Shown: positions 17,561 to 28,116, counted from the stretch's first letter. The stretch is 64,000 nucleotides of DNA from Merdicola sp905200315 (GCA_902461935.1 CABPZP010000007.1:1-64000), one strand, 5' to 3'. Translations and numbers: made by a program. Notes: generated by a model not told the origin, from the letters alone.

Positions 17561-18091
17561 TTAATTATCTTTTTCTAAATAAATTGTGTCTTTAAAATTT
17601 TTATTTTCTTCACCATTTATTAATATTTTTATTCCATTAATTTCATTTAATTGTGTTACTGTATTTAAAATAGAATTTGCAGAATTATTTAAATTATCTG
17701 AATTCAAAAATTCATTTGAAAGATCTATTTTTAAAATATCTCCTTCTAAAAATACAGAATTAATTTTTGTTCCCTCTGGAATACTTTTTATTAGATTTTC
17801 ATTTTTTGGTCCTTCAATTAATAAATTAATTAAATATTCATATGGATTTTTTATTAAATTATTTGCATCTATTTTCCTTGCTTCTGGAATTAAATTTTTA
17901 TTTTCTTTATCTGAAAAGTATAAAGTAACTACTGTTTCCCTTAATTGTTTTTCACTTATTTCTTCCTGTGGTGTATAATCTTGAATTTCTTCATTGGTAT
18001 TATTTTTTACAATAAAATTTTTATAAATAAAAAATCCTAAAATAACTAATAAAATTAAAATTAAAAAAATACAAATAATTTTCTTTTTCAT
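17561..18091 (-). CDS. GerM-domain protein (sporulation/germination)
   Basis: 176 aa. An N-terminal membrane anchor (about residues 4-27) is followed by one GerMN domain: VTLYFSDKENKNLIPEARKI, LIEGPKNENLIKSIPEGTKI and LKIDLSNEFL match the family pattern. GerM proteins act outside the membrane in spore formation and germination. Family GerM often has two such domains; this has one. It stands alone, preceded by an AT-rich spacer. Confidence 0.82.
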   Translation of the reverse strand: MKKKIICIFLILILLVILGFFIYKNFIVKNNTNEEIQDYTPQEEISEKQLRETVVTLYFSDKENKNLIPEARKIDANNLIKNPYEYLINLLIEGPKNENLIKSIPEGTKINSVFLEGDILKIDLSNEFLNSDNLNNSANSILNTVTQLNEINGIKILINGEENKNFKDTIYLEKDN

Positions 18092-18218
18092 ACATATTTC
18101 CTTTCTTTGAATTTTTATAAATTTTCTTTATAAAAATCACATAATAAATTTATATTAATTTTTATTTTAGACAAGTTATTTTTAGAACATCTTATTTAGA
18201 ATTTTAAGTCGACTTTAT

Positions 18219-18247
18219 TTGACAAAACTCCCTTTACACTATAAAAT
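18219..18247 (+). promoter_or_regulatory. Promoter of the activase-like gene
   Basis: TTGACA (18219-18224), 17 bp, TAAAAT (18242-18247). Confidence 0.7.
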
Positions 18248-18294
18248 ATAAGATAGTTTTATGTTACTAAAAATAAGCAATATGGAGGTAAAAT

Positions 18295-21200
18295 ATGGAT
18301 GAAATATTGCACGTTGGATTAGACGTTGGTTCTACAACCGTAAAAATAATTGTAATGAATTCCAATAAGGAAACTATATATTCAAACTATGAAAGACATT
18401 TTTCAGATACTAAAAATACAATATGTAACACTTTAGAAAAATTAGCAGAAAAATATCCAAATAATAAATTTACACTAGCATTAACAGGTTCTGGTGCAAT
18501 GAGTGCTGCAAAATTTTTAGGAGTAGATTTTATACAAGAAGTTGTTTCTTGTAAGAGAGCTGTTGAAAAATATATTCCTAAAACAGATGTAGTTATTGAA
18601 CTTGGTGGGGAAGATGCAAAAATTATTTATTTTGATGAATCTATAGAACAAAGAATGAATGGTACTTGTGCAGGTGGTACAGGTGCATTTTTAGACCAAA
18701 TGGCTTCACTACTTCATACAGATACTCAAGGTTTAAATACTTTAGCTAAAAATTATAATACAATATATCCTATTGCATCTAGATGTGGTGTTTTTGCAAA
18801 AACAGATATACAGCCACTTTTAAATGAAGGTGCTGCAAAAGAAGACATTGCAGCTTCAATATTTCAAGCAGTTGTTAATCAAACAATTAGTGGATTAGCT
18901 TGTGGTAGACCTATTAAAGGAAATATCGCATTTTTAGGTGGTCCTTTAAATTATTTATCTGAACTTAGACAAAGATTTATTGAAACATTAAACTTAAAAC
19001 CTGAAGAAATAATAATTCCTGAAGAAGCTCATCTAATTGTAGCTAAAGGTGCTGCTTTAGATTCAATTAATTCAAATATTATTACTATAGAAGAATTAAA
19101 AGAAAAAATAAATAATTTAAAAAATTCTCACGATAATACAAGCAAACCTTTAGACCCTTTATTTAATTCAAAAGAAGAATTAGAAGAATTTAAACTTAGA
19201 CATAGTAAAGCAAAAATAAATAAAAAAGATTTAAAAGAATTTAAAGGAAATTGTTATATAGGAATAGATGCTGGTTCAACTACAACAAAACTTGTTTTAA
19301 TAGATGATAACAATAATTTATTATATTCATTATATGGCAGCAACGAAGGAAATCCATTAAAAAGTGTTATGAATATGCTAAAAGAACTTTATAGTATTTT
19401 ACCTGAAAATGCTATAATACGTTATAGTGGTGTAACAGGTTATGGCGAAAACTTAATTCAAACAGCTTTAAATGTAGATTTAAATGAAATAGAAACTATT
19501 GCACACTATACAGCAGCAAAAGAATTTGAACCTGATGTTACAAGTATTGTAGACATTGGTGGTCAAGATATGAAATATATAAAAATAAAAGATGACACAA
19601 TAGACAATATAATGCTTAATGAAGCTTGTTCTTCAGGTTGTGGTTCTTTTATAGAAACTTTTGCTAAAAGCTTAAATATTACAATTTCAGATTTTGTTAA
19701 AGAAGCTTTAGAAAGTAAAACACCCGTTGACTTAGGCTCAAGATGTACAGTATTTATGAATTCTAAAATAAAACAAGCTCAAAAAGAAGGCTACTCTGTT
19801 GGGGATATTTCTGCAGGACTTTCTTATTCTGTTATAAAAAATGCTATACAAAAGGTTATGAAAGTTAGAGATGTAGAAACACTTGGAAATCATATTGTTG
19901 TACAAGGTGGAACTTTTTATAATGATGCAGTTTTAAGAGCTTTTGAATTAATAGTAGGAAAAAATGTTATTCGTCCAGAAATTGCTGGATTAATGGGTGC
20001 TTATGGAGTTGCTTTATTAGCAAAAGAGCAATTTGAGTCTAACTTAAATATGGAATATACATCAACAATTGCAAACCTAAATGATATTAAAAACCTGGAT
20101 ATAAAAACATCTCACATTCGTTGTAAAGGCTGTGAAAACCATTGTTTACTTACTATTAATACTTTTAGCAATGGACAAAGACATATATCTGGAAATAGAT
20201 GTGAAAAAGGTGCAGGTATTACAAACAAAAAACAAAATTTACCTAACTTAGTAAAATATAAATATGAAAGATTATTTAACTATAGTCCTTTAGAAGAAAA
20301 AGATGCACCAAGAGGAACAATAGGAATCCCTAGAGTTTTAAACATGTATGAAGATTATCCTTTTTGGTTCACATTTTTTACAAATTTAGGATTTAGAGTT
20401 ATTTTATCTGATAAAAGTACACGAGAAACATATGAAAAGGGTATGGAATCTATGCCTTCTGAATCTGTTTGCTATCCAGCAAAACTTTCTCATGGACATA
20501 TTATAAATTTAATAGAAAAAGGAATAACTACAATATTCTATCCTTGTATTCCATATTCAAGAAAAGAATTTGAAAAAGCAAATAATCAATATAATTGTCC
20601 TATTGTTATTTCATATTCAGAAGTTTTAAAAAATAATGTAGAAGAACTAAAAACAAATAATATTAAATTTTTAAATCCTTTCTTACCTTTTGATACTAAA
20701 AACTTGGTAAAAAGAATTTTAGAATTAGATGAATTTAAAGAATATAATTTTAATAAAAAAGAATTATCGAATGCCGCAAAACTTGCAGAAGAAGAATATC
20801 AGAATTTCAAAAAAGAAATTTTAGAAAAAGGTAATGAAACAGTAAAATATATTGAAGAAAACAATTTAAGAGGAATTGTTTTGGCAGGAAGACCTTATCA
20901 TTTAGACCCAGAAATAAATCATGGAATAGATACATTAATTACAAGTTTAGGTTTATGTGTTTTAACAGAAGATTTTGTTGCTAGAAACGAAAAATTAGAA
21001 AACCCATTAAGAGTTGTTAATCAATGGGTATATCACTCAAGACTATATGCAGCAGCCGATTTTGTAGGAAAACATGACCATTTAGAATTAATACAATTAA
21101 ATTCTTTTGGATGTGGTGTTGATGCAGTTACAACAGACCAAGTTGAAGAAATTTTAAAAAGCTATGATAAAATGTATACTTTAATAAAAATAGATGAAGT

Positions 21201-22620
21201 AAATAATTTAGGAGCTGTTAGAATACGTATACGTTCACTACTTGCAAGTATGAATAAGCGTATTAAAGAAAAACAAGAAAATAAAGAACTTGGAAATTAT
21301 AGTCCTTTAAGACCTATTTTTACTAAAGAAATGAAAAAAAACTATACAATTTTAATACCACAAATGGCTCCAATACATTTTGAATTATTAGAATCTGCAG
21401 TTAGAGCCTCTGGATATAACGCCGTACTTTTAAGAGAATGTACTCAAAAAACTGTAGAAACAGGTTTAAAATATGTTAATAATGATGCATGTTATCCATC
21501 AATATTAACAACAGGTCAATTTATAGAAGCATTACAATCTGGAAAATATGATTTAGATAAAACTGCTATTATAATGTCTCAAACAGGTGGAGGTTGTAGA
21601 GCAACAAACTATATAGGTTTCATCAGAAAAGCATTAAAAGATGCAGGTTTTGAAAAAGTTCCTATTATATCATTTAATGTTGTAGGTATGGAAAAAATGC
21701 CAGGCTTTAAATTAACTCTACCACTTTTGGAAAGACTTTTAAAAATGGTAATCTATGGAGATTTATTACAAAAAATGCTTACCAAAAATAGAGCATATGA
21801 AATAAATAAAGGTGAAACAGAAAAATTATTTAATGAGTGGTTAGAAAAATGCAAAAAACTTGTTGCAAAATCAACCAACAAACAATTTAAACAAAGTATA
21901 TATGACATAGTAAACGACTTTGAAAAAATAAAATTAGATACATCTATAGAAAAACCAAAAGTTGGAGTTGTAGGAGAAGTATTAATAAAATATCATCCAT
22001 TTGGAAATAATTATGTAGCAAATGTTTTAGAAAAAGAAGGAGCAGAAGTAATACTTCCAGACTTTATGGGATTTGTTAAATTTATGGCAACACACAAAAT
22101 TACATTTAATACACTATTAAAAACAACCCCAACAATAGCAAAAATATCTAAAGCAGCAATAAAATTAATAGATATATTAGAAAAAGATGTAAAAATAGCA
22201 CTTGCAAATTCTAAAAAAGGGTATATGCAACCATGTGATATATTCCACTTAGAAGAACAAGTAAAAGATGTTCTATCTATAGGAAATCAAACAGGTGAAG
22301 GATGGTTTTTAACAGCAGAAATGATAGAGTACATGGAAAATGGAATACCAAATATAGTATGTGTACAACCATTTGCATGTTTACCAAACCACGTTGTAGG
22401 AAAAGGAGTAATAAAAACAATACGAAATAAATACCCAGAAGCAAACATATCTCCAATAGATTATGACCCAGGAGCAAGCGAAGCAAATCAAACCAACAGA
22501 ATAAAATTACTAATGACAGTTGCAAAAGATAATTTAAAAAATCAAAAATCAAAAAAAGAAACATATAATAAAAAAGAAAATACAAATATAGACCACGACA
22601 TAAAAATATATAAAAAATAA
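18295..22620 (+). CDS. Acyl-CoA dehydratase activase-related protein (BadF/BadG-DUF2229-HgdB-like fusion)
   Basis: Very long protein (1441 aa). Two BadF/BadG/BcrA/BcrD ATPase modules (about 1-270 and 315-575) each have the ASKHA start GLDVGSTTVKI or GIDAGSTTTKLVL and a cysteine loop (NGTCAGGTGAF; NEACSSGCGSFIE) that in HgdC-type activators binds a shared [4Fe-4S] cluster. A cysteine pair (CKGCENHC) and a DUF2229 region (about 655-880) follow. The C-terminal half resembles the 2-hydroxyacyl-CoA dehydratase D component (QTGGGCRATNYIGFIRKAL). Such proteins couple ATP hydrolysis to very low-potential electron transfer. The physiological substrate is unknown. It is a single-gene unit with its own promoter and terminator. 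TGGAGG lies upstream of the ATG. Confidence 0.9.
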   Translation: MDEILHVGLDVGSTTVKIIVMNSNKETIYSNYERHFSDTKNTICNTLEKLAEKYPNNKFTLALTGSGAMSAAKFLGVDFIQEVVSCKRAVEKYIPKTDVVIELGGEDAKIIYFDESIEQRMNGTCAGGTGAFLDQMASLLHTDTQGLNTLAKNYNTIYPIASRCGVFAKTDIQPLLNEGAAKEDIAASIFQAVVNQTISGLACGRPIKGNIAFLGGPLNYLSELRQRFIETLNLKPEEIIIPEEAHLIVAKGAALDSINSNIITIEELKEKINNLKNSHDNTSKPLDPLFNSKEELEEFKLRHSKAKINKKDLKEFKGNCYIGIDAGSTTTKLVLIDDNNNLLYSLYGSNEGNPLKSVMNMLKELYSILPENAIIRYSGVTGYGENLIQTALNVDLNEIETIAHYTAAKEFEPDVTSIVDIGGQDMKYIKIKDDTIDNIMLNEACSSGCGSFIETFAKSLNITISDFVKEALESKTPVDLGSRCTVFMNSKIKQAQKEGYSVGDISAGLSYSVIKNAIQKVMKVRDVETLGNHIVVQGGTFYNDAVLRAFELIVGKNVIRPEIAGLMGAYGVALLAKEQFESNLNMEYTSTIANLNDIKNLDIKTSHIRCKGCENHCLLTINTFSNGQRHISGNRCEKGAGITNKKQNLPNLVKYKYERLFNYSPLEEKDAPRGTIGIPRVLNMYEDYPFWFTFFTNLGFRVILSDKSTRETYEKGMESMPSESVCYPAKLSHGHIINLIEKGITTIFYPCIPYSRKEFEKANNQYNCPIVISYSEVLKNNVEELKTNNIKFLNPFLPFDTKNLVKRILELDEFKEYNFNKKELSNAAKLAEEEYQNFKKEILEKGNETVKYIEENNLRGIVLAGRPYHLDPEINHGIDTLITSLGLCVLTEDFVARNEKLENPLRVVNQWVYHSRLYAAADFVGKHDHLELIQLNSFGCGVDAVTTDQVEEILKSYDKMYTLIKIDEVNNLGAVRIRIRSLLASMNKRIKEKQENKELGNYSPLRPIFTKEMKKNYTILIPQMAPIHFELLESAVRASGYNAVLLRECTQKTVETGLKYVNNDACYPSILTTGQFIEALQSGKYDLDKTAIIMSQTGGGCRATNYIGFIRKALKDAGFEKVPIISFNVVGMEKMPGFKLTLPLLERLLKMVIYGDLLQKMLTKNRAYEINKGETEKLFNEWLEKCKKLVAKSTNKQFKQSIYDIVNDFEKIKLDTSIEKPKVGVVGEVLIKYHPFGNNYVANVLEKEGAEVILPDFMGFVKFMATHKITFNTLLKTTPTIAKISKAAIKLIDILEKDVKIALANSKKGYMQPCDIFHLEEQVKDVLSIGNQTGEGWFLTAEMIEYMENGIPNIVCVQPFACLPNHVVGKGVIKTIRNKYPEANISPIDYDPGASEANQTNRIKLLMTVAKDNLKNQKSKKETYNKKENTNIDHDIKIYKK

Positions 22621-22627
22621 GTTTAAA

Positions 22628-22662
22628 AAAAGAGATTAATTTATAAATAATTAATCTCTTTT
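22628..22662. terminator. Bidirectional terminator between the activase-like gene and the ABC exporter
   Basis: AAAAGAGATTAATT (22628-22641) and AATTAATCTCTTTT (22649-22662) are perfectly complementary with A- and T-run flanks. Confidence 0.85.
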
Positions 22663-22668
22663 TAGAAT

Positions 22669-24402
22669 TTACATTATATTCGCTAATTCATAATATTCTT
22701 TATGATTATTTATTAAATCATTATGCTTTCCCTGTTCAACAATTTTACCATTATTTATCATTATAATATTATCAAAATCTTTTACAATTTCTAACGAATG
22801 AGCAATTAAAATTATAGTTTTTGTTTTAGCTAATTCATTAATTGTTTCTTCAATTTTGCTTTTACTATAATTATCTAAAGCACTTGTTGCTTCATCAAAT
22901 AATATAATTGGAGTATCCCTAAGTATTGCTCTTGCTATTGCAATTCTTTGTTTTTGCCCAACTGAAATATTATTATTATTTTCATTAATTACTTCATCAT
23001 ATTTATTAGGTAACTTATCAATAAAATCTTCTATATTTGCTAATTTACATGCACATTTAATATCTTGTATAGTAGCATTTTCGTTTACCATTAAAAGATT
23101 TTCTCTTATACTCATATTAAATAATATAGGTTCTTGATTTACTATTGATATTGAATTTCTAAAACTTTTTTCATTAAAATCCTGTATGTTATTATTATCA
23201 AATTTTATAGTTCCAGTATAATTATTATATTCTTTTAAAAGTAATTTAAATATTGTGCTTTTCCCTGCACCACTTTGTCCGACTATTGCATTTTTTGTAT
23301 TAGGCTCTATTTTAAAATTAATATTCTCAATTATATTATTTTCTGATTTTTCATATTTAAAATTAACATTATTAAATTCTATCTTTCCACTTATATTATT
23401 ATAATTTTTTGTACCAAATTTTTCTTCTTCTAAATTATTACTTTCTAATATTTCTTTTATTCTTTTCATATTAGCTGTAAACTCTGATATTCCAAAGTCA
23501 TGTTCAATAATTCTATGAAATACATCATCTACAATATTAGTCATATATGTAATTATTAACATTGCAGTTTCTACACTAAACATACCCGCTTGTACTTTCG
23601 AAATTATATATAACAATATTATTGTGTCTCCTATAATTCTAATTGTCCATTTTGCAGTATTAACTGTTTTATTTAATAATCTTCTTTTTTTTCTTACCTC
23701 TGATAAGCTATTTATATAGCTACTAAATATATTTATACATTTCTCTTTGATATCTAATGCCTTTATCTCTTTTATACCTTTAGATGTCTCATTTAATACT
23801 GTTGTATATTTATCTGTATTTATAAATTCTTCTTCTAAATAATCTTTAGATTTTTTAAGCTGTACCTTAAATAAATATAAACTAATTGTAGAAATAAGAG
23901 TAACTCCTAATCCTATTTTATAATCTATAAAATATATTATTACTAACATAACACAAGAAGTTGCAACATATGCACTTTCTAGAAATAATGATGTAATAGT
24001 TGAAATCATACCACTTTCAGCTGCTTTCATTGTTGTTAAAAGTTTTCCAGATTCTATTTTATCAAAAGTAGTCATTGATAAAGATAGAATCTTTTTATAC
24101 ACACTATTTTGAATATTAGATACTATATTTTTTTCTGCATCAATAACTATTTTTCTCCATTGATTATGACAAAATGTTATCGAAATTAATCTCCATATTC
24201 CACATATAAAAACTAACTTAATTGCCATGTCTAATTTCATACTCATAATACTTGCTATTAAATTTGAATATTTTGTTGTATATATCATAGACGTTATTAC
24301 GAAAAATAACATAAATATTGTCCCAAATATATATTGCTTTTTGTTTTCTTTAGAGTATTTAAACAAATCCCTAAATGCAGAAAAAAATCCGTACTTTTTC
24401 AT
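22669..24402 (-). CDS. ABC transporter ATP-binding/permease protein
   Basis: Half-transporter of the exporter type. About six membrane helices (residues about 20-310) are followed by a nucleotide-binding domain with Walker A GQSGAGKST, Q-loop NQEP, signature SVGQKQR and Walker B ILFDEATSALD, all intact. The start is taken at 24402 (MKKYGFFSAF, 577 aa), which has TGAGGA 8 nt upstream; the ORF could open five codons earlier. No partner half-transporter is adjacent, so it probably homodimerises. The substrate (peptide, lipid or drug) cannot be deduced. Confidence 0.9.
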   Translation of the reverse strand: MKKYGFFSAFRDLFKYSKENKKQYIFGTIFMLFFVITSMIYTTKYSNLIASIMSMKLDMAIKLVFICGIWRLISITFCHNQWRKIVIDAEKNIVSNIQNSVYKKILSLSMTTFDKIESGKLLTTMKAAESGMISTITSLFLESAYVATSCVMLVIIYFIDYKIGLGVTLISTISLYLFKVQLKKSKDYLEEEFINTDKYTTVLNETSKGIKEIKALDIKEKCINIFSSYINSLSEVRKKRRLLNKTVNTAKWTIRIIGDTIILLYIISKVQAGMFSVETAMLIITYMTNIVDDVFHRIIEHDFGISEFTANMKRIKEILESNNLEEEKFGTKNYNNISGKIEFNNVNFKYEKSENNIIENINFKIEPNTKNAIVGQSGAGKSTIFKLLLKEYNNYTGTIKFDNNNIQDFNEKSFRNSISIVNQEPILFNMSIRENLLMVNENATIQDIKCACKLANIEDFIDKLPNKYDEVINENNNNISVGQKQRIAIARAILRDTPIILFDEATSALDNYSKSKIEETINELAKTKTIILIAHSLEIVKDFDNIIMINNGKIVEQGKHNDLINNHKEYYELANIM

Positions 24403-24695
24403 TATTACATTCCTCATTTCATTATTCCTTATTTATTGCTTGCTTAATTGCATTCATTTTTAGCATTAATTTCCTTATTTTTAGAAATCGTTGGTTTAAT
24501 AAATCATCATTCATCAAATTTATCCCAATTATATATTACTTATTATTCCAATTTTAATCTTTTTATCCATATGTATTTTCTTAAAATTAATTATCTTTAT
24601 ATCATATACATTTATAAAAATCTAGTATTATATTTAAAACTCTTCTATATTTAATTAATTTATTTTTATTAATTATTTTTATTTGATTTATTTTT

Positions 24696-25568
24696 TTAAT
24701 TATTTATTTTTAAATTATTTTTTATTTCTTTTATTTTTTGTTTTGTTTGTTCATAACCTTTTAAATATAATTCATCAATTTTTTTATAATCTAATAATTG
24801 AACTTTTTCAGTTTTTATTTTTAATAAATAATCTGCTCCTTCTAAATCATAATTAGAAATTTCATGGCATAAAATTCCTAATGAGTTACTTGCAACTTCT
24901 AATATATTTTTACAATAATTTTTTTTATTTTTTTCTTCATCAAAAATAATACTTAAAACTTTATCTGCTCCTTTTTCTTTTGTTAATTTCCAAGGTACAT
25001 TCTCCCTAAGGCCTCCATCTACTAATTGTTTTCCATTTATTTTACAAGGTGCAAATACTACAGGATATGAGCAACTTGCCCTAACTGCTTTTCCAATATT
25101 TACATTATTTATGTATATAATATTATCTAAATATTTTGCTCTATTTTCTTTAGAAATAAAAACATTAATTTCTCCAGTATTAATATCTATACTTGGAATT
25201 AATAATTCTTTTTTTATGTCTGAAATATTTCTTATATTCTTTTTATTTAATTCTTTATTTAATAATTTTTCTATTCTTTTTCCATTATTAAACCCTTTAA
25301 TAACAATTTTTCTTTTAATAAATAAATTAATTAATAAAATAAATATATTTATAGGATCTACATATTTTATTTTTTTAGCATATTTTTTAAAAAATTTTAA
25401 CATTTCATCACTAGAATAACCAGCCGCATAAAGTGTAGCAATAATACTTCCTGAAGATGTTCCTGAAATGTAATCAAATTTTAAATTTTCTTCCTCTAAT
25501 GCTTTTATAGCTCCAATATGTGCAGCACCTTTTATTCCACCACCAGCAAAACAAATACCATAATTCAT
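24696..25568 (-). CDS. Patatin-like phospholipase family protein
   Basis: About 290 aa. The glycine-rich oxyanion motif GGGIKGAAHIG, the nucleophile GTSSGS and the catalytic-dyad DGG (LVDGGLRENVP) are all present, as in RssA/YchK-type serine acyl hydrolases. There is no signal peptide, so it acts in the cytoplasm or peripherally on membranes. The ATG at 25568 has AGGTGA 5 nt upstream; the longer GTG reading would place the start inside that site. Confidence 0.9.
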   Translation of the reverse strand: MNYGICFAGGGIKGAAHIGAIKALEEENLKFDYISGTSSGSIIATLYAAGYSSDEMLKFFKKYAKKIKYVDPINIFILLINLFIKRKIVIKGFNNGKRIEKLLNKELNKKNIRNISDIKKELLIPSIDINTGEINVFISKENRAKYLDNIIYINNVNIGKAVRASCSYPVVFAPCKINGKQLVDGGLRENVPWKLTKEKGADKVLSIIFDEEKNKKNYCKNILEVASNSLGILCHEISNYDLEGADYLLKIKTEKVQLLDYKKIDELYLKGYEQTKQKIKEIKNNLKINN

Positions 25569-25623
25569 ATAAATCACCTGCTAAATATTATGAATTAATT
25601 TATTATTTGTTCCATTTTTTAGC

Positions 25624-25655
25624 AAAAAAAAACACATTAGATAATTCTAATGTGT
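25624..25655 (-). terminator. Terminator of the tRNA-Ser unit
   Basis: ACACATTAG-(aattat)-CTAATGTGT on the minus strand, followed by nine T. Confidence 0.85.
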
Positions 25656-25657
25656 AA

Positions 25658-25750
25658 TGGCGGAGAATGAGAGATTCGAACTCTCGCGGCCACTTACGCA
25701 ACCCTAACGGTTTAGCAAACCGCCCCCTTCAGCCACTTGGGTAATTCTCC
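25658..25750 (-). tRNA. tRNA-Ser (anticodon GCT)
   Basis: 93-nt class II tRNA with long variable arm. Acceptor GGAGAAT/ATTCTCC, anticodon loop TTTGCTAAA, T-arm GTTCGAA, CCA encoded. Reads AGC and AGT. Confidence 0.96.
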
Positions 25751-25792
25751 AAAAACTGAATTAATTTTATTTTAAATTAAAAAAGCAAGTTT

Positions 25793-25884
<92 letters not shown>

Positions 25885-26188
25885 ATGTGCCTCTTCTTGC
25901 TACAAGCACTATAATAACACACTATAATGCCTGTTGTCAATACCTTTAGCCTTGATTTTTTTGTTTGTTATAAAAAAAATTATAAATACTGAAAAAAGCT
26001 TAAAAATCAATATTTTGAATGTGATTGGAAAGAGTGTAAAGCTTCTTATAAATTTCAAATGAGGAAGCGATGGCTTGCAAAGCAAGAGCAGCGAGAGGCT
26101 CGTTTGAACATTTATTTAGAAGCTCTAACGAATGAATTGAGCCGAAAAATATTTATTTTTAAATTTTTTCAGACTTATATTAATAATT
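25885..26188. other. Intergenic region holding one long hairpin
   Basis: No ORF. AGCTTCTTATAAATTTCAAA (26040-26059) plus TGAG is answered by CTCGTTTGAACATTTATTTA (26099-26118) plus GAAGCT. Inside sits CTTGC-aaa-GCAAG (26074-26086). The element of about 85 nt folds into one bulged hairpin downstream of parB (minus strand). It may be a palindromic repeat or a small RNA. The rest is AT-rich spacer containing the promoter side of the tRNA-Ser unit. Confidence 0.4.
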
Positions 26189-27055
26189 CTATTTATTTTT
26201 TACTAACTCTAAAATTCTCTCTAAATCCTCATTATTAGCATATTCTATAACTATTTTTCCTTTTCTTTTTCCTACGTCTAATTTTACCTTTGTTCCGAAA
26301 AAGCTTTGGAATGAATCTTCTATATCTCTATAAACAGCTTCATATTTTCTGTCTTTTTTCTTTAATTTTTTGGTTCTTTGCATTTTCTTTTCTGCTTCTC
26401 TAACACTATCACCAGACTCTATCATATATAAAGCCATCTCATATTGTTTATCATTATCTTCTATTGCCATTAAAGATTTGCAATGTCCCTCTGTTAGTTT
26501 TCCCTCTAATGCTAATTCTATAACTCTTTGATCCAAATTTAATATTCTAACTGTATTTGCTATACTACTTCTTGCTTTTCCTAATATATCTGCTACCTTT
26601 TGCTGTGTAAGACCATATTCGTCCATTAAACTACGTATTCCCATAGCTTTTTCTATTGGATTTAAATCTTCTCTTTGTATATTTTCTATTAAAGCTATTT
26701 CTTTATTTCTTCTTTCATCATCTTCTCTAATTATAACTGGAACTTCCTTCAATCCTGCTTTTTTAGATGCTCTCCATCTTCTTTCTCCAGCAACTATTTC
26801 ATAGTAATCTTCTTTTTTTGCAACAACTATTGGTTGTATTAATCCATATTCTTTTATTGAATTTGCAAGTTCTTCTAATGATTCTTCATCAAATTTTTTT
26901 CTTGGTTGATTTCTATTTGGTTCGATTTCTGTTAATTTTATTTTTGTTATTTTTTCACCATCTTTAATTTCTTCTTTTTCTTCTATTTCTTCATTTATTA
27001 AATCTCCACCAAAAAGTGCATCTAATCCTTTACCTAAGCCTGTTTTCTTAGCCAT
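26189..27055 (-). CDS. parB: Chromosome-partitioning protein ParB (Spo0J)
   Basis: 288 aa. N-terminal ParA-stimulating peptide GLGKGLDALFGG, ParB/Srx CTPase domain (IEPNRNQPRKKFD, VAGERRWRASKKA), HTH (YGLTQQKVADILGKARSSIANTVRIL) and a dimerisation tail are all present. It would load at parS sites near oriC and spread; I found no consensus parS (TGTTTCACGTGAAACA) in the window. A second ParB-like gene (noc) is absent. Confidence 0.95.
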   Translation of the reverse strand: MAKKTGLGKGLDALFGGDLINEEIEEKEEIKDGEKITKIKLTEIEPNRNQPRKKFDEESLEELANSIKEYGLIQPIVVAKKEDYYEIVAGERRWRASKKAGLKEVPVIIREDDERRNKEIALIENIQREDLNPIEKAMGIRSLMDEYGLTQQKVADILGKARSSIANTVRILNLDQRVIELALEGKLTEGHCKSLMAIEDNDKQYEMALYMIESGDSVREAEKKMQRTKKLKKKDRKYEAVYRDIEDSFQSFFGTKVKLDVGKRKGKIVIEYANNEDLERILELVKNK

Positions 27056-27078
27056 TTTCTATTTCCTCCCTTATCATT

Positions 27079-27867
27079 TTATTTTAAATGTTTTGCTTTA
27101 GCTTCTTCTTCGTTTTTCTTCAAAAACTCTTTAGCTAACTTATCATATGCCTTTGCACCCTTTGACCTCGCATCATATTCAACTATTGGCATTCCATAAC
27201 TAGGAGCTTCACTAAGCTTTACATTTCTAGGAATAACTTGTTTATATACTTTGTCTTGAAAATATTTTTTTACTTCCTTAACAACTTGGTTCGCTAAATT
27301 TGTTCTTATATCATACATTGTAAGTATTGCACCTTCAATTTTTATTTCTTTATTTAGGTGTTTTTTTACTAAATTTATTGTATTCATAAGTTGTCCAAGT
27401 CCTTCTAATGCAAAGTATTCACATTGTACAGGAATTAAAACACTATCAGATGCTGTAAAAGAATTTAAAGTAACTAAGCCTAAAGATGGTGGACAATCTA
27501 TAAAAATATAATCAAATTGTTCTTTAATTTTAAATAAATGTTCTTTTAATCTTTGTTCTCTAGACATCATAGATACAAGTTCGACTTCAGCTCCTGCCAA
27601 ACTTATGTTTGCTGGACATACTGTTAAATTTTTTGTTTTTGTTGATACTATTACCTTTTCAAAGTCTTCTTCATTAATTAAAACATCATATAAAGAATAT
27701 TCATTATCTTTATCTATACCAACTGCACTTGTCGCATTTCCTTGTGGATCTGCATCAATTAATAATACCTTTTTTCCTTTTTTTGCAAGTGCCGCACTTA
27801 AATTTACTGTAGTCGTTGTTTTACCTACTCCACCCTTTTGATTTGCTACTGATATTACTTTTCCCAA
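27079..27867 (-). CDS. parA: Chromosome-partitioning ATPase ParA (Soj)
   Basis: 262 aa from the TTG start at 27867, which is preceded by AGGAGGG at 6 nt; the longer ATG reading adds 11 residues not seen in the family. Deviant Walker A KGGVGKTT, Walker A' LLIDADPQGNAT and FIDCPPSLG are intact. With ParB it segregates origins and, as Soj, regulates DnaA. It is the first gene of parAB, with a clear promoter upstream. Confidence 0.95.
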   Translation of the reverse strand: MGKVISVANQKGGVGKTTTTVNLSAALAKKGKKVLLIDADPQGNATSAVGIDKDNEYSLYDVLINEEDFEKVIVSTKTKNLTVCPANISLAGAEVELVSMMSREQRLKEHLFKIKEQFDYIFIDCPPSLGLVTLNSFTASDSVLIPVQCEYFALEGLGQLMNTINLVKKHLNKEIKIEGAILTMYDIRTNLANQVVKEVKKYFQDKVYKQVIPRNVKLSEAPSYGMPIVEYDARSKGAKAYDKLAKEFLKKNEEEAKAKHLK

Positions 27868-27980
27868 TTCTATCCCTCCTGTATTGTGAACCTTAGACAA
27901 CCACTGTGTTTCATCGGTTTATAATTATATAAATTTTTATACGAACTTATTTTTCTGTTCTATAAAAAACTTACATAAAT

Positions 27981-28009
27981 ATGATATAAAAAATTGTAAA
28001 ATATGTCAA
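27981..28009 (-). promoter_or_regulatory. parAB promoter
   Basis: Minus strand TTGACA (28009-28004), 17 bp, TATCAT (27986-27981). Confidence 0.7.
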
Positions 28010-28116
28010 TGATTTTTGCCTCTTTTATTAAATATTTACATACAACTTTTATTTAGCTATAAATCTAAATATTTAACAAATTATCAATAATTCTATAATT
28101 ATTATCCTAACACAAC

